Of a DNA stretch of 64,000 nt, positions 28,364-39,381 are shown in pieces; within the stretch, counting starts at the first letter, position 1; each line of letters begins with the position of its first letter. The notes beneath the pieces were generated by a model that saw nothing but the letters and a program-made list of their open reading frames with translations, ran no database searches and was not told where the DNA came from. The position numbers were made by a program, and so were the translations under genes. Source of the stretch: Solwaraspora sp. WMMD1047 (GTDB taxonomy: Bacteria > Actinomycetota > Actinomycetes > Mycobacteriales > Micromonosporaceae); assembly GCF_029626155.1 (NCBI RefSeq), contig NZ_JARUBL010000001.1:2294001-2358000 (forward strand), read 5' to 3'.

Positions 28364-28675
28364 TCAGGCGGCGGTCGGGTGGGCGAGCGCCGCTATCGCC
28401 CGCCGGACGTCGGCGAGCGACACGGTCGCCGAATCGTCCAGGTCGGCCAGCCCGGCCTCGATCCACTGCCGCATCAGGGTGGTGACCCCGATGCCGCGGG
28501 CCTCGGCGGCGGCCCGGACCCGTTCGTAGGTGTCCAACGGCAGCCGTACCGACCGGCTCACCATCGGCAGCTCGCTGTCGGGGGTGGGCAGCTCGACCGG
28601 TCGGCCGTCGTCGATCAGGTCCGCGAGCAGGTCGCCGGACTCGTGGAACTGCTTGGTCGCGTCGTGTCGGTTCAT
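28364..28675 (-). CDS. Putative antitoxin, ribbon-helix-helix type
   Basis: A 103-residue protein. The C-terminal half SRSVRLPLDTYERVRAAAEA...VTTLMRQWIEAGL (about 40-75) reads as a ribbon-helix-helix DNA-binding unit: a basic beta strand, then two helices. The acidic N-terminus (FHESGDLLADLIDDG) could wrap the partner. The gene begins 22 bp after the stop of a small RelE/BrnT-fold protein, the toxin-first order seen in BrnTA modules. It would then neutralise the toxin and repress the operon. The family assignment is inference from layout and fold. Confidence 0.65.
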   Translation of the reverse strand: MNRHDATKQFHESGDLLADLIDDGRPVELPTPDSELPMVSRSVRLPLDTYERVRAAAEARGIGVTTLMRQWIEAGLADLDDSATVSLADVRRAIAALAHPTAA

Positions 28676-28697
28676 CGCCGCCACCTCCTCGTCGGTG

Positions 28698-28985
28698 TCA
28701 CCGGTGTGGCCCGCGTACCGCCTGGTCGTAGCGCTTGGCCTCGATGTCGCTGAGATCCCGCGCGGACAGCACGTCCCAGTCGTGGTCGGCCCGGTCTGCC
28801 TCGGCGAGCAGGATCGCCAGTCGGCGGCCGTTGCCGGCCGTGGCGTAGACCACGAGCACGTCGTCGCCGAGGTGCCGGATGACCCGCCGGTTGCTGTGCA
28901 GGGCCTCCCAGACCTCGCCTGGGCTGACCTCGTAGACCCGTAGGTTGTCCAACGCCTCGTCGGTGAAGCTGAACCTGCTGGCCAC
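28698..28985 (-). CDS. Putative BrnT/RelE-like toxin
   Basis: A 95-residue protein with compact alpha/beta character. It contains VIRHLGDDVLVVYATAGNGRRLAILL followed by DHDWDVLSARDLSDIEAKRYDQA, echoing the BrnT ending (VVY, then SAR...E...Y), a ribosome-dependent or ribosome-independent mRNA-cleaving fold. It starts at a GTG with no clear ribosome site but with a -10-like TAGGAT 6 nt upstream, so the mRNA may be leaderless. It is followed by the ribbon-helix-helix gene. Activity is untested and family similarity is weak, so a non-toxin role is possible. Confidence 0.6.
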   Translation of the reverse strand: MASRFSFTDEALDNLRVYEVSPGEVWEALHSNRRVIRHLGDDVLVVYATAGNGRRLAILLAEADRADHDWDVLSARDLSDIEAKRYDQAVRGPHR

Positions 28986-28991
28986 GCCGCG

Positions 28992-28997
28992 ATCCTA
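28992..28997 (-). promoter_or_regulatory. Candidate -10 of the toxin-antitoxin operon (leaderless)
   Basis: TAGGAT (reading leftward) ends 6 nt before the GTG of the toxin gene, so transcription would begin at or near the start codon. Repeated TACCAC motifs (28996-29001 and 29006-29011) could serve as operator half-sites. Confidence 0.4.
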
Positions 28998-29081
28998 CCA
29001 CCGCGTACCACGGGCGTAACACGCATTCGGCGCCACCCGGCAAAGGTGGGAGGATGGACCGGATCCTGCGAGGAGGACCTG

Positions 29082-29441
29082 GTGAAGCGACAGGCGTACC
29101 AGCCGATTCTGATCACCGACGCCCCGCCCAGCCAGGACGACCAGCTCCGCCGCCGCCAGGTGCGGTACGTGGTGATGATGGGCGTCCGGGCGCTCTGCGT
29201 GATCGTCGGGGCGATCCTCGTCGGGGCGGACGCGCCGCTGCTCTGGCTCTGGCTGCCGCTCTGTGTGGTCGGCATGATCCTGCTGCCCTGGCTGGCGGTG
29301 CTGCTGGCCAACGACCGCCCGCCCAAGGAACGGCATCGCATCGGCGCCCGGCTGCGGCAGCCGAGCGAGCCGGCGCCGCCCCGCTCGCTCGGCCCGGTGG
29401 CACCGGACCGGCCACACCGGGTGATCGACGTCGAGCCGTAG
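29082..29441 (+). CDS. DUF3099 family membrane protein
   Basis: A 119-residue protein. It opens with the DUF3099 pattern YQPILITDAPPSQDDQLRRRQVRYVVMMGVR, then has two transmembrane segments (about 28-45 and 51-70) and a Pro-rich cytoplasmic tail. The GTG at 29082 follows AGGAGGA with 4-nt spacing. Function is unknown; the family is confined to actinobacteria. It is convergent with psuK. Confidence 0.85.
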   Translation: MKRQAYQPILITDAPPSQDDQLRRRQVRYVVMMGVRALCVIVGAILVGADAPLLWLWLPLCVVGMILLPWLAVLLANDRPPKERHRIGARLRQPSEPAPPRSLGPVAPDRPHRVIDVEP

Positions 29442-29462
29442 GCCCGCCTGGGGCGGTGCCGG

Positions 29463-30362
29463 TCAGCAGGGTGGGCGTGCGCCCACCGTGCCGACCGCGA
29501 CGGCGCCCACGGCGCCGGACCGGTCCAGCGCCTCGGCCGGATCGGCCCCGCTGACCCAGGCCGCCAGCAACGCCGCCGCGAACGCGTCGCCCGCGCCGGT
29601 GACGTCCAGCACCGGCACCTGGCGGGCCGGCGCCTCGACGGTCTGCCCGCCGGGACCGGCCCAGACCGCGCCGTCCGGGCCGCGCTTCACCACCGCGTGC
29701 CGGGCGACCCCGGTCAGCTCCCGCGCCGCGCTCCGGGGATCCGCCACCTCGGTGAGCACCACCGCCTCCTCGGCGTTGGCCAGCAGCAGGTCGACGCCGC
29801 GTACCCAGGTCAGGAAGGCCGCCGTGCCGACCCGCCGCAGCGGCTCCGCGGAGGCCGCGTCGACGCTTGTCGTCAGCCCGCGCTCGCGGGCGGCGGCCAG
29901 CGCGTGCAGGCCGGCGGCGCGCGACTCGGGGTCCAGCAGCGGGTACCCGGACAGGTGCAGGTGACCGGCGTCCGGGCTGCCGGCGAGCGCCGTGGTCACG
30001 TCGTCGGGGCTGATGCCGAGGTTCGCGCCCCGTTCGGTGATCATCGTCCGCTCGCCGTCCCGGACGAGCACGATCACGGTGCCGGTGGCCCGGCCGGGAC
30101 TGCGCCGGACCGCGCAGCGGACCCCGTGTCCGGTCAGCTCGGCCAGCCGGTCCCGGCCGGCGTCGTCGTCGCCGACCGCGCCCACCAGGGTCACCGGGCA
30201 ACCCTGCCAGGCCAGCCAGGCGGCGGTGTTGGCGGCCTGTCCGCCGCCGCCCACCCGGACCGCCGCCGGGGTGTCCGAGCCGGGCGCGAGCGGCGCGGCC
30301 AGCACCGCGAGGACATCGGTGATGATGTCCCCGACGACGATGATCCTGGCCTGTCCGGTCAT
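29463..30362 (-). CDS. psuK: PfkB-family kinase, probable pseudouridine kinase
   Basis: A 299-residue ribokinase-fold sugar kinase. It has an N-terminal substrate motif [17 protein letters not shown] and the C-terminal [17 protein letters not shown] with the catalytic Asp and anion hole. PfkB kinases are hard to separate by sequence alone. Here the start codon overlaps the stop of psuG by 4 bp (ATGA), so pseudouridine to pseudouridine 5'-phosphate is the likely reaction. The product is then cleaved by PsuG to uracil and ribose 5-phosphate. Confidence 0.82.
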   Translation of the reverse strand: MTGQARIIVVGDIITDVLAVLAAPLAPGSDTPAAVRVGGGGQAANTAAWLAWQGCPVTLVGAVGDDDAGRDRLAELTGHGVRCAVRRSPGRATGTVIVLVRDGERTMITERGANLGISPDDVTTALAGSPDAGHLHLSGYPLLDPESRAAGLHALAAARERGLTTSVDAASAEPLRRVGTAAFLTWVRGVDLLLANAEEAVVLTEVADPRSAARELTGVARHAVVKRGPDGAVWAGPGGQTVEAPARQVPVLDVTGAGDAFAAALLAAWVSGADPAEALDRSGAVGAVAVGTVGARPPC

Positions 30363-31300
30363 CCGCCGGTGCGCGCCGGCCGGTTCACCGTGGCCACCGC
30401 GATCGCCGCGGCGAGCGCCGCGTTGCGCAAAATGATGCGGACGTTCACCGCCAGGCTGGCGCCGGCCGTCGCGGAGTGGAAATGCGCCAGCAGGAACGGG
30501 GTCACCGCCTTGCCGGTGATCCCGGCCCGGTCGAGCATGGTCAGGCCTTCGGTCAGCACCCGGTCGTGCAGCGCCGGATCGAGCTGCTCGTCCGCCGGCA
30601 CCGGGTTCGCCACCAGCACGGCCCCCCGGGGTACGCCGTGCGCCGCGCGGGCCGCCAGCAGGTCGGCCACCCGCTCCGGCGAGTCGACCGACCAGTCCAG
30701 GTCGAAGCCGCCGTCGGTGACGAAGAAGCCCGGGAAGCGCCGGCTGCGGTAGCCGACCACGGTCACCCCGAGGGTCTCCAGCCGCTCCAGGGTCGCCCCG
30801 ACGTCGAGGATCGACTTGACCCCGGCGCAGACCACCGCGATCGGCGTGCCGGCCAGCGTGGTCAGGTCGGCGGACTCGTCGAAGGTCTGCGCCGCCTCCC
30901 GGTGCACCCCGCCGAGCCCGCCGGTGGCGAAGACCCCGATGCCGGCGGCGGCGGCCACGGCGCTGGTGGCCGCGACCGTGGTGGCGCCGTCGACGCGGTT
31001 CGCGGCGGCCACCGCCAGGTCCCGGACCGAGAGCTTCGCCACGTCGTCGGCGCCGGCGAGCCGGACGATCTGCGGGTCGTCCAGACCCACGACCAGCTCC
31101 CCGCCGACCATCCCGATGGTGGCCGGCACCGCGCCACCCGCCCGGACCGCCTGCTCGATCTCCCGGGCGACCCGCAGGTTGTCCGGCCGGGGCAGGCCGT
31201 GCGAGATGATTGTGCTCTCCAGCGCGACCACCGGCCGGCCGGCCTGGCGGGCCGCGGCCACCTCGGTGCCGTACCGGATCTGAAAGTCCGTCACGATCAT
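30359..31300 (-). CDS. psuG: Pseudouridine-5'-phosphate glycosidase
   Basis: A 313-residue enzyme of the PsuG/IndA family. Signatures are [18 protein letters not shown] (about 22-39; catalytic Glu), [50 protein letters not shown] and [23 protein letters not shown] with the Schiff-base Lys. It splits the C-glycosidic bond of pseudouridine 5'-phosphate. The ATG at 31300 is used; GTG 31315 is an in-frame alternative. It is translationally coupled to the kinase gene, forming a two-gene salvage/catabolic operon for modified RNA nucleosides. No dedicated transporter is adjacent. Confidence 0.94.
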   Translation of the reverse strand: MIVTDFQIRYGTEVAAARQAGRPVVALESTIISHGLPRPDNLRVAREIEQAVRAGGAVPATIGMVGGELVVGLDDPQIVRLAGADDVAKLSVRDLAVAAANRVDGATTVAATSAVAAAAGIGVFATGGLGGVHREAAQTFDESADLTTLAGTPIAVVCAGVKSILDVGATLERLETLGVTVVGYRSRRFPGFFVTDGGFDLDWSVDSPERVADLLAARAAHGVPRGAVLVANPVPADEQLDPALHDRVLTEGLTMLDRAGITGKAVTPFLLAHFHSATAGASLAVNVRIILRNAALAAAIAVATVNRPARTGG

Positions 31301-31398
31301 TACCGTACGTGCCACTCCGACCGGGTGTTCCAGTGGACCACTCGGCGGTGAGCTGCCAAACTTGAGGGCTGCGGGGTCATTCGGGAGGTATAGCTGAC

Positions 31399-31617
31399 GT
31401 GAGCACCGAGGTTCTCGAGCGTCCAGAGGTCAAGGATGCCGACACCGGGCCGGAGATGTTCCATTACGTCCGGAAAGAGAAGATCGCAGAGAGCGCGGTC
31501 ATGGGAACCTTCGTGATCGCTCTCTGCGGGGAGACCTTCCCCGTCACCAAGGCGGCGAAGCCCGGCTCGCCGGTCTGCCCGCGGTGCAAGGAGATCTACG
31601 ACTCGATGCGCGACTGA
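31399..31617 (+). CDS. DUF3039 small zinc-ribbon-like protein
   Basis: A 72-residue protein with the DUF3039 pattern [29 protein letters not shown] and a terminal [12 protein letters not shown]. The CxxC plus the earlier Cys suggest metal binding. The GTG at 31399 follows GGGAGGT. It is conserved across actinobacteria next to a helicase gene, as here. Function is unknown. Confidence 0.9.
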   Translation: MSTEVLERPEVKDADTGPEMFHYVRKEKIAESAVMGTFVIALCGETFPVTKAAKPGSPVCPRCKEIYDSMRD

Positions 31618-31700
31618 GCGTCCGCGTCCGGCCCCCGGAACCACCCCGACACCCCGATGGCTGGCAACCACCGGCCCGGGGCCGCTGGTTATGCTGGAAC

Positions 31701-31734
31701 CGCCTTCGCGCGCCACCGGTCGCGGGGGCGTTTT
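31701..31734 (+). terminator. Rho-independent terminator after the DUF3039 gene
   Basis: CGCCTTCGCG (31701-31710) pairs with CGCGGGGGCG (31721-31730, two G-U pairs), followed directly by TTTT. It is one of the few hairpins here with a T-run. Confidence 0.55.
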
Positions 31735-31797
31735 CATGGCCTGGACCGTCCGTGCCGTACCCCGGACGGCGGGTGAGAATGGGGAGGAGCGTCCCGG

Positions 31798-33522
31798 TTG
31801 GTTGCCCGGTCCCCGGTGACGGAAGCATTTCCCAGCCTGCGCGGATGGCAGCGCAAGGCGCTGGTGACCTATCTGCGCCGTCGGTCCGACGACTTTCTCG
31901 CGGTGGCCACCCCGGGCGCCGGCAAGACCACCTTCGCCCTCCGGATCGCCGTCGAACTGCTCGCCGACCGGACCGTCGAGGCGGTCACGGTCGTCGCGCC
32001 CACCGAACACCTCAAGGCCCAGTGGGCCGCGGCCGCCGCCCGGGTCGGGGTCCAACTCGACTCGGCGTTCCGCAACGCCGACCTGCACTCGGCCACCGAC
32101 TTCCACGGTGCCGTGGTGACGTACGCCCAGGTCGGCATGGCCCCGCACGTGCACCGGCGGCGCACCATGACCCGGCGGACGCTGGTGATCCTGGACGAGA
32201 TCCACCACGCCGGCGACTCACGCTCCTGGGGCGACGGCGTGAAGGCTGCCTTCGAGCCGGCCGTCCGACGACTGATGCTCACCGGCACCCCGTTCCGCTC
32301 CGACGACAACCCGATCCCCTTCGTCACCTACGAACGCGGCAACGACGGGCTGCAGCGCTCCCGCGCCGACTCCGTCTACGGGTACGCCGACGCGCTGCGC
32401 GACGGGGTCGTCCGGCCGGTGCTGTTCCTGGCGTACTCCGGGGAGACCCGGTGGCGGACGAACGCCGGGGACGAGCTGGCCGCCCGGTTGGGCGAGCCGA
32501 TGACCCAGGACCTCATCGCCCAGGCGTGGCGGACCGCGCTCGACCCGGCCGGCGACTGGATGCCGCAGGTGCTGCGCGCCGCCGACGCCCGGCTGCGGAT
32601 CCTGCGGGAGGCCGGGATGGCCGACGCGGCCGGCCTGGTGATCGCCAGCGACCAGCAGGCCGCGCGCGCCTACGGCCGGCTGATCGAGCGGTTGACCGGG
32701 GAGCGGGCCGTGGTGGTGCTCTCCGACGACGCCGGCGCCTCGGCCCGGATCGCCGCCTTCGCCGAGTCGGACCAGCGGTGGATGGTGGCGGTGCGGATGG
32801 TCTCGGAGGGGGTGGACATCCCCCGGCTCGCCGTCGGGGTCTACGCCACCAGCGCCTCCACCCCGCTCTACTTCGCCCAGGCGATCGGCCGGTTCGTCCG
32901 GGCCCGCCGGCCGGGGGAGACCGCCTCGGTCTTCCTGCCCAGCGTGCCCCACCTGCTCGGGCTGGCCAGCGAGATGGAGACCGAGCGCGACCACGTGCTC
33001 GGCCAGCCGAAGAATCCGGACGGCCTGGACGACGAGCTGCTGGACCGGGCGCAGCGGTCCGAGCAGGCCAGCGGGGAGCTGGAAAAGCGGTTCGAGGCCC
33101 TGTCGGCCACCGCCGAACTGGACCAGGTGATCTTCGACGGGGCGTCCTTCGGCACGGCGGCCCAGGCCGGCACGCCGGAGGAGGAGGAATATCTGGGCCT
33201 GCCTGGTCTGCTCACCGCCGACCAGGTGGCGGTGCTGCTCAACAAGCGGCAGGCCGAACAGTTGGCCGCCCAGCGGCGGCGGTCGGCCGGCGAACCGCCG
33301 GCCGTGCCGCGCCAGCCGGAGCCGCAGCCGATGAACGCCGCCCAGCGTCGGGTGGCGCTGCGTCGGCAGCTGAACGCCCTGGTCGCGGCGCATCACCACC
33401 GGACCAACCTGCCGCACGGAAAGATCCACGCGGAGCTCCGCCGGATCTGTGGTGGGCCGCCCAGCGCCCAGGCCACGATCGAGCAGCTGGAGGAGCGGAT
33501 CGCGACGGTGCAGACGCTCTAG
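31798..33522 (+). CDS. DEAD/DEAH box helicase (SF2)
   Basis: A 574-residue superfamily 2 helicase. Motif I is ATPGAGKTTFA (about 37-47), motif II is DEIHH (about 132-136), motif III is LTGTPFRSD, and motifs V/VI include RMVSEGVDIPRL and QAIGRFVRARR. It belongs to the COG1061-like actinobacterial group without nuclease domains. The C-terminal 100 residues are charged and helical (LEQ-rich end). The TTG at 31798 has GGGGAGGAG 8 nt upstream. It probably acts in DNA repair or RNA metabolism; the exact role is unknown. Confidence 0.92.
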   Translation: MVARSPVTEAFPSLRGWQRKALVTYLRRRSDDFLAVATPGAGKTTFALRIAVELLADRTVEAVTVVAPTEHLKAQWAAAAARVGVQLDSAFRNADLHSATDFHGAVVTYAQVGMAPHVHRRRTMTRRTLVILDEIHHAGDSRSWGDGVKAAFEPAVRRLMLTGTPFRSDDNPIPFVTYERGNDGLQRSRADSVYGYADALRDGVVRPVLFLAYSGETRWRTNAGDELAARLGEPMTQDLIAQAWRTALDPAGDWMPQVLRAADARLRILREAGMADAAGLVIASDQQAARAYGRLIERLTGERAVVVLSDDAGASARIAAFAESDQRWMVAVRMVSEGVDIPRLAVGVYATSASTPLYFAQAIGRFVRARRPGETASVFLPSVPHLLGLASEMETERDHVLGQPKNPDGLDDELLDRAQRSEQASGELEKRFEALSATAELDQVIFDGASFGTAAQAGTPEEEEYLGLPGLLTADQVAVLLNKRQAEQLAAQRRRSAGEPPAVPRQPEPQPMNAAQRRVALRRQLNALVAAHHHRTNLPHGKIHAELRRICGGPPSAQATIEQLEERIATVQTL

Positions 33523-33646
33523 ACCGTCCTCCGACCGGTGCCCGGTGACGGGCGCCCGGCAGTACGGATCGCCGGAACGGTGCGAGACCGGACGACAGCG
33601 GTCGCCGGCCGCCCGACCGGATGGAACGAACGGTTCCGGATGAGAC

Positions 33647-33678
33647 GACCGGAGGTGCCCCGTAGGGCACCTCCGGTC
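33647..33678. terminator. Bidirectional hairpin between helicase and DUF7455 genes
   Basis: A perfect 14-bp stem (33647-33660 with 33665-33678) and loop CGTA, between convergent genes. Confidence 0.85.
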
Positions 33679-33696
33679 ACCTATGTCTCGTCCCGG

Positions 33697-33930
33697 TCAG
33701 TTCGCCATCAGATCGGCACCACGCCAACTGAACTCCGGGTCAGCCGCGAACCGGACCGTGATCTTCACCAGGTCCTCTGCGTACTTGTTCGCGTGATGCC
33801 CGCAGAACACCAGCTCGCTCCCACCCGCCAGGGTGATCCGGAGCTTGCCGGCAGCGTTGCAGCGGTCGCACCGTTCATCGGCGGCTGGGGGAGCCACCGT
33901 CTCGGGCGGCGGCGTGAGGGTCGGGGTCAT
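33697..33930 (-). CDS. DUF7455 small protein
   Basis: A 77-residue protein with CDRCNAAGKLRITL, ELVFCGHHANKY and a C-terminal FAADPEFSWRGA. The CxxC and CxHH residues could form a zinc site. The ATG at 33930 follows AGGAGGAAGGCG. It is directly downstream of hrdB (about 260 bp away), a neighbourhood conserved in actinobacteria, and may be read from its own promoter in that gap. Function is unknown. Confidence 0.88.
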   Translation of the reverse strand: MTPTLTPPPETVAPPAADERCDRCNAAGKLRITLAGGSELVFCGHHANKYAEDLVKITVRFAADPEFSWRGADLMAN

Positions 33931-34189
33931 CGCCTTCCTCCTGCGGTCGTCACCGATGAACACTTTCTTCCGTCATTGCTCACCTATCGTCCAACACACC
34001 TGTGCGGCGTTGCCTTCCCAGTGTGCCCCGGGGGGACCGACGTCACACGCGGTAGAGACAGTGTGCCGTGCACCAAGGGTGCCACGTCAACGATCACAGC
34101 CGGGGAACCGGCCAATCACTCACGCGGCATGTACTTCCGGTGATCAGATAAGCACGTCCGGTTGATCTGGTGCGGGTCCCGCTCACGCC

Positions 34190-35848
<1,659 letters not shown>

Positions 35849-35993
35849 GAATGACCTTCCGGAGGCGATGAGCGAGCACGGCCGGATCAGTCGGCGCGGC
35901 GCGGGGGCGTCGTGCCGTACCGATGATGTTGAGGGACCCCCGTGTCCCGGGCCGGCCGGTCGTCGGCCGTCCGTGGCGCGTGGGCAGGCGTGA

Positions 35994-35999
35994 ATTGTA
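35994..35999 (-). promoter_or_regulatory. Candidate -10 of hrdB
   Basis: Leftward TACAAT lies about 145 bp before the hrdB GTG. No good -35 hexamer is visible at 17-18 bp. A second leftward -10-like TATCAT lies near 36085-36090. Confidence 0.35.
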
Positions 36000-36137
36000 A
36001 CGCCGAGTGTGGCGATCATCCCGCGCCGCACGCCGAAAGGGCGGCTGGGGGCCGCCGACTCGAAGCGCGTGTGGACTTTGTAAGGATGATACTCGCGACC
36101 GGCGGGCAACGTCGCGGGCGTGCGGGAAGGGGACTCG

Positions 36138-36959
36138 ATGGGGGTCAGGACACCTGCTCCGGACGAACTGCTCCGGATCGCGGTGGAGGTGGCACGGGAC
36201 GCCGCGACGACGGCCCGGCGGATGCGGGCGGACGGCGTCTCAGGGGTGGCCACCAAGAGCACCGCCACCGACGTGGTGACCGCCGCCGACCGGGCGGTCG
36301 AGCGCCAGGCGGTCGCCGCCCTGCGCGAGCGGCGACCCGACGACCGGATCCTGGGCGAGGAGTACGGCGCCGCCGAGGGCGCCGGGTCGGGCGCCGGCGG
36401 GGTGCGCTGGATCCTGGACCCGATCGACGGCACCGTCAACTACCTCTACGGCATCCCGCAGTACGCCGTCTCGCTGGCCGCCGAGGTCGACGGGGTGGTG
36501 GTGGCCGGGGTGGTCCGCAACGCGGCCACCGGCGACGAGTGGACGGCCACTCTGGGTGGCGGGGCCTGGCGCGACGGCCGGCGGATCACCGGATCCGTCG
36601 AAGTGGACCTGGGCCAGGCCCTGGTGGCCACCGGCTTCGGGTACGACGCCGCCCGGCGGATCCACCAGGCCGGCGTGCTGGCCGGGTTGATCTCGCAGGT
36701 CCGCGACGTCCGCCGGTTCGGCGCGGCCGCGCTCGACCTCTGCCTCGCCGCCGAGGGCACGGTCGACGCCTACTTCGAGAAGGGTCTCAACCACTGGGAC
36801 CACGCGGCGGGGGGACTGGTCGCCGCCGAGGCCGGCCTGCGGGTCGCCGGGCTCGCCGGCGCGCCACCGAGCCCCATGATGGTGGTGGCCGCGCCGCCCG
36901 CCCTGTTCGGGCCGCTGCACGACCGGCTGGTCCGCCTTGACGCCGCCGGCGGTCCGTGA
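36138..36959 (+). CDS. Inositol monophosphatase family protein
   Basis: A 273-residue Mg-dependent phosphatase. It carries the metal-binding motifs GEEYG (Glu), [12 protein letters not shown] (DxxDGT core, about 99-110) and the C-terminal [14 protein letters not shown] (WDxAA). Substrates in this family include inositol phosphate, histidinol phosphate, fructose bisphosphate and PAP, and cannot be separated by sequence here. The ATG at 36138 follows AAGGGG. It is divergent from hrdB and ends inside a hairpin terminator. Confidence 0.92.
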   Translation: MGVRTPAPDELLRIAVEVARDAATTARRMRADGVSGVATKSTATDVVTAADRAVERQAVAALRERRPDDRILGEEYGAAEGAGSGAGGVRWILDPIDGTVNYLYGIPQYAVSLAAEVDGVVVAGVVRNAATGDEWTATLGGGAWRDGRRITGSVEVDLGQALVATGFGYDAARRIHQAGVLAGLISQVRDVRRFGAAALDLCLAAEGTVDAYFEKGLNHWDHAAGGLVAAEAGLRVAGLAGAPPSPMMVVAAPPALFGPLHDRLVRLDAAGGP

Positions 36960-36982
36960 CCGGCCCCGCGCCCGGGGCCGGT
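36959..36982. terminator. Hairpin terminator overlapping the IMPase stop codon
   Basis: ACCGGCCCC (36959-36967) pairs with GGGGCCGGT (36974-36982), loop 6 nt. It lies between convergent genes. Confidence 0.65.
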
Positions 36983-36989
36983 GGACCGG

Positions 36990-37523
36990 TCAGCTCTGCG
37001 GGTCCTCGGCGCAGGTCTGCGGCGGCAGCTCCGGCTTCCCGCCCAGCTCCACCAGGGCCTGGTTGACCTCGGTCGTGGTGGCCAACTGCCGGAAGCTGTT
37101 GCCGATCAACACGTCGACGACGTCGTCCTCGCGGTTCGGGTCGTACTCGGGATCGGCCTCATCCAGGAAGTAGGCCCGCAGCAGGTGCCAGGAACCGACC
37201 GCCTTCGGGCCGTACCGCAGCACCGCGACTCCGTCCACGCCCTTCTTGCTGTTGCCCTTCTCGACGACCTGGAACTTCCGGTTCTCGAAGTCCTGGGCGA
37301 CGGTGTTGGCCAGCCCCTGGGTCTCGGTCGCGTTGAAGACCCGGATCTTGACGTCCTTGGGCTCGTGCAGGGTGATGTCGGCCCGCTGGTAGCCCTCGGG
37401 GCACCCGACGGTGAGGTCACCGTCGGCCTGGCTGTCCCGGACGATGGCCACGCCGATGAAGACCAGGGCGAACATCACCAGCACCCCGATCACGGCGAGG
37501 GCCCGCACCCGCGCAAAGCTCAT
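36990..37523 (-). CDS. LytR C-terminal domain (LytR_C) membrane-anchored protein
   Basis: A 177-residue protein with an N-terminal transmembrane anchor (ALAVIGVLVMFALVFIGVAIV, about 9-29). It is followed by an extracytoplasmic LytR_C domain: KIRVFNATETQGLANTVAQD, FQVVEKGN, LRYGP and the DVLIGNSFRQL end. The catalytic LytR-CpsA-Psr domain is absent; standalone LytR_C proteins probably assist cell-wall polymer ligation or bind envelope ligands. Two Cys residues (VGCPEGY, QTCAED) could form a disulphide. It is divergent from the DUF4193 gene. Confidence 0.87.
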   Translation of the reverse strand: MSFARVRALAVIGVLVMFALVFIGVAIVRDSQADGDLTVGCPEGYQRADITLHEPKDVKIRVFNATETQGLANTVAQDFENRKFQVVEKGNSKKGVDGVAVLRYGPKAVGSWHLLRAYFLDEADPEYDPNREDDVVDVLIGNSFRQLATTTEVNQALVELGGKPELPPQTCAEDPQS

Positions 37524-37914
37524 CTGCCCGCTCCCCGTCGCTCCTGTTGGCGGTGACTACCGAGTATCCCGTTGAGGCTAGCGGTTGTCCGGTCCGCTGC
37601 GGAAACCGCCGAACCTGCCGGCGCGCCGACGCCGATCGGCCCAGTGCTACCCCTATCTTCGTGTCGCCTGAGTCACATTGGGAACAACTCCACGCTCTCG
37701 GGCGTACATGCATGCCTGAAGGGCGGTATACATTCCTCGCCCGCAGGGGGGTAAGGTACGCCGCTCGCCGGGGTGGTTTCCACGGTGGCTGCCGCCCGGA
37801 GCGTAGGTCCGGGCGGGCCGCCGGAGAAAATCACGGCCGGCCAGCGGGAACCGAAACAGTGTCGTCCGGCGTTACAACCGGAAGCGACGATATCGATATG
37901 GGAGAGTGAAACCG
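37524..37914. other. 391-bp gene-free region between LytR_C and DUF4193 genes
   Basis: I see no credible coding sequence here. The middle (37640-37735) is less GC-rich than its surroundings and includes TATACA (37727-37732) and CTATCT, which may be promoter elements for either divergent gene. TACAAC (37873-37878) is a nearer -10-like hexamer for the DUF4193 gene. GGGAGAG (37900-37906) is the ribosome site of that gene. Confidence 0.5.
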
Positions 37915-38211
37915 ATGGCCACCGACTACGACGCCCCGCGTCGCGACGAGGTCGACCTCGGCGAGGACAGCCTGGAAGAGCTCAAGGCCCGGCGGGTCGA
38001 CTCACAGTCGGGTGCCGTGGACGTGGACGAGGCCGAGGTCGCCGAGAGTTTCGAGTTGCCCGGTGCCGATCTGGCCGACGAGGAGCTCACCGTCAAGGTG
38101 CTGCCGATGCAGTCGGACGAGTTCCGCTGCGCCCGCTGTTTCCTGGTGCACCACCGCAGCCAGCTCGCGGTGGAGCGCGGCGGAGACCTGATCTGCCGCG
38201 AGTGCGCCTGA
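37915..38211 (+). CDS. DUF4193 family protein
   Basis: A 98-residue acidic protein. The start MATDYDAPRRDEVD and the middle SLEELKARRVDSQSG are DUF4193 signatures. The end has two CxxC pairs (FRCARCFLVHHRSQLA, LICRECA) forming a zinc ribbon. Actinobacterial homologues lie next to hrdB/dut-region genes, as here. It may act in RNA polymerase-associated regulation, but no function is established. It is preceded by GGGAGAG with 8-nt spacing. Confidence 0.92.
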   Translation: MATDYDAPRRDEVDLGEDSLEELKARRVDSQSGAVDVDEAEVAESFELPGADLADEELTVKVLPMQSDEFRCARCFLVHHRSQLAVERGGDLICRECA

Positions 38212-38466
38212 CCGTCCACCGCCGTCCGTCCCGCCACCAGCCCGAGCACACCGGCGGCCGGGCCCGCACTCGGGCCGGCCCGTCCGGCGCGGTCGCCACC
38301 GTCCGAACCGACCACGCGCCAGGACCCCCGCCGCCGGCATGCGGGACGGCCACGCACCTGCTTGACTCGATCTGTCCGGCGGCCGCCGCGCCGGACGGAT
38401 TCCATGGGCTGGAGGTCACCACATGAGCCGACCCGCACCGCTGTCGGACCGTCCCGGACCGCTGTC

Positions 38467-39381
38467 ATGAGCCGGTCCGATCCGCCGGAGCAGAAGCCCG
38501 CGCCGACCGTACCCGCCGACGACAGTCCGGCCGGGACCGACGGGGCAGCCGGCGCCGGTGTGTCGGAGGTGGACCCGCCGCCGGCGGCGGACGACCGGAG
38601 CGGGGACCCACCAGCCGGCGGCGATCTGGTCCGGGTGGACGACCTCGGCCGCACCGTCGCCGCGCTGGCCGCCGACGACATCGAGCCCGCCCAGCGCCGA
38701 CGACTGCTCGGCCGACTGGTCGGTCAGGTACGCGGGCGCGGGGTGGCCGACCTGTTCAAGCCCCGCGCGGCCATCCGGTGGATGGCGGAGGTGGTCGGCG
38801 AGATCGCGCCGCACGTGCCGATCCGGGACCGGGAGACGCTGCGCCGTCACTACGACGGGCTGGACGGCGACGAACTGGCCGAGCGGCTGATCCGCAACGC
38901 TGCCCGGGCCACGGCCGGGGTGGGTGCGGCCGGCGGTGGGGTGGCCGCGGTGCAGTGGACGGCGACCCCCACGCTGCTGTCGGCGCCCGTGCTGCTGGCG
39001 ACCGAGACGATCGCGGTGGTGGCCATCGAGCTGAAGCTGATCGGCGAACTGCACGAGACGTACGGCGCGCCGGTCGCCGGCACCGGCACCCAGCGGGCGG
39101 TCAGCCTGATCCAGTCCTGGGCCAGCCAGCGGGGGGTGAACCCGCTGGTCCCCGGGGTCGGGGTGGGCACCGTGCTGGGCACCGCCGCCCGCAAGGAACT
39201 GCGGGACATGCTGCTGCGCCGGTTCGGCCGGAACCTGACCACGCTCGGGCCGTTCCTGGCCGGTGCCGCCGTGGCGAGCTACCTGAACCGCCGGGCCACC
39301 CGGGGGGTCGGCGAGCGGATCCGGGACGATCTGCGCGGGCAGCGCCCGGCGCTCGGCGGTCGGCCCGAGATCACCCCCTGA
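38467..39381 (+). CDS. Hypothetical protein with hydrophobic core (EcsC-like)
   Basis: A 304-residue protein. The first 60 residues are Pro/Asp/Ala-rich and probably disordered, followed by a helical region (about 60-150) and hydrophobic stretches ([61 protein letters not shown]). The [13 protein letters not shown] segment is reminiscent of EcsC-type proteins, but I do not claim membership. The ATG at 38467 is chosen. The gene converges on and overlaps the DUF3093 gene by 11 bp at the 3' ends. Confidence 0.65.
   Translation: MSRSDPPEQKPAPTVPADDSPAGTDGAAGAGVSEVDPPPAADDRSGDPPAGGDLVRVDDLGRTVAALAADDIEPAQRRRLLGRLVGQVRGRGVADLFKPRAAIRWMAEVVGEIAPHVPIRDRETLRRHYDGLDGDELAERLIRNAARATAGVGAAGGGVAAVQWTATPTLLSAPVLLATETIAVVAIELKLIGELHETYGAPVAGTGTQRAVSLIQSWASQRGVNPLVPGVGVGTVLGTAARKELRDMLLRRFGRNLTTLGPFLAGAAVASYLNRRATRGVGERIRDDLRGQRPALGGRPEITP

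Noticed and set aside
26253-28466. Long reverse frame opposite the HhH-GPD and ltrA genes
   Set aside because: No recognisable domain; its composition is that of an antisense shadow of high-GC genes.
35849-36439. N-terminal extension of hrdB by about 197 residues
   Set aside because: HrdB proteins start near VTEPRHTG with region 1.1 following; a ribosome site precedes that GTG, and the extension overlaps the divergent IMPase gene and promoter region.
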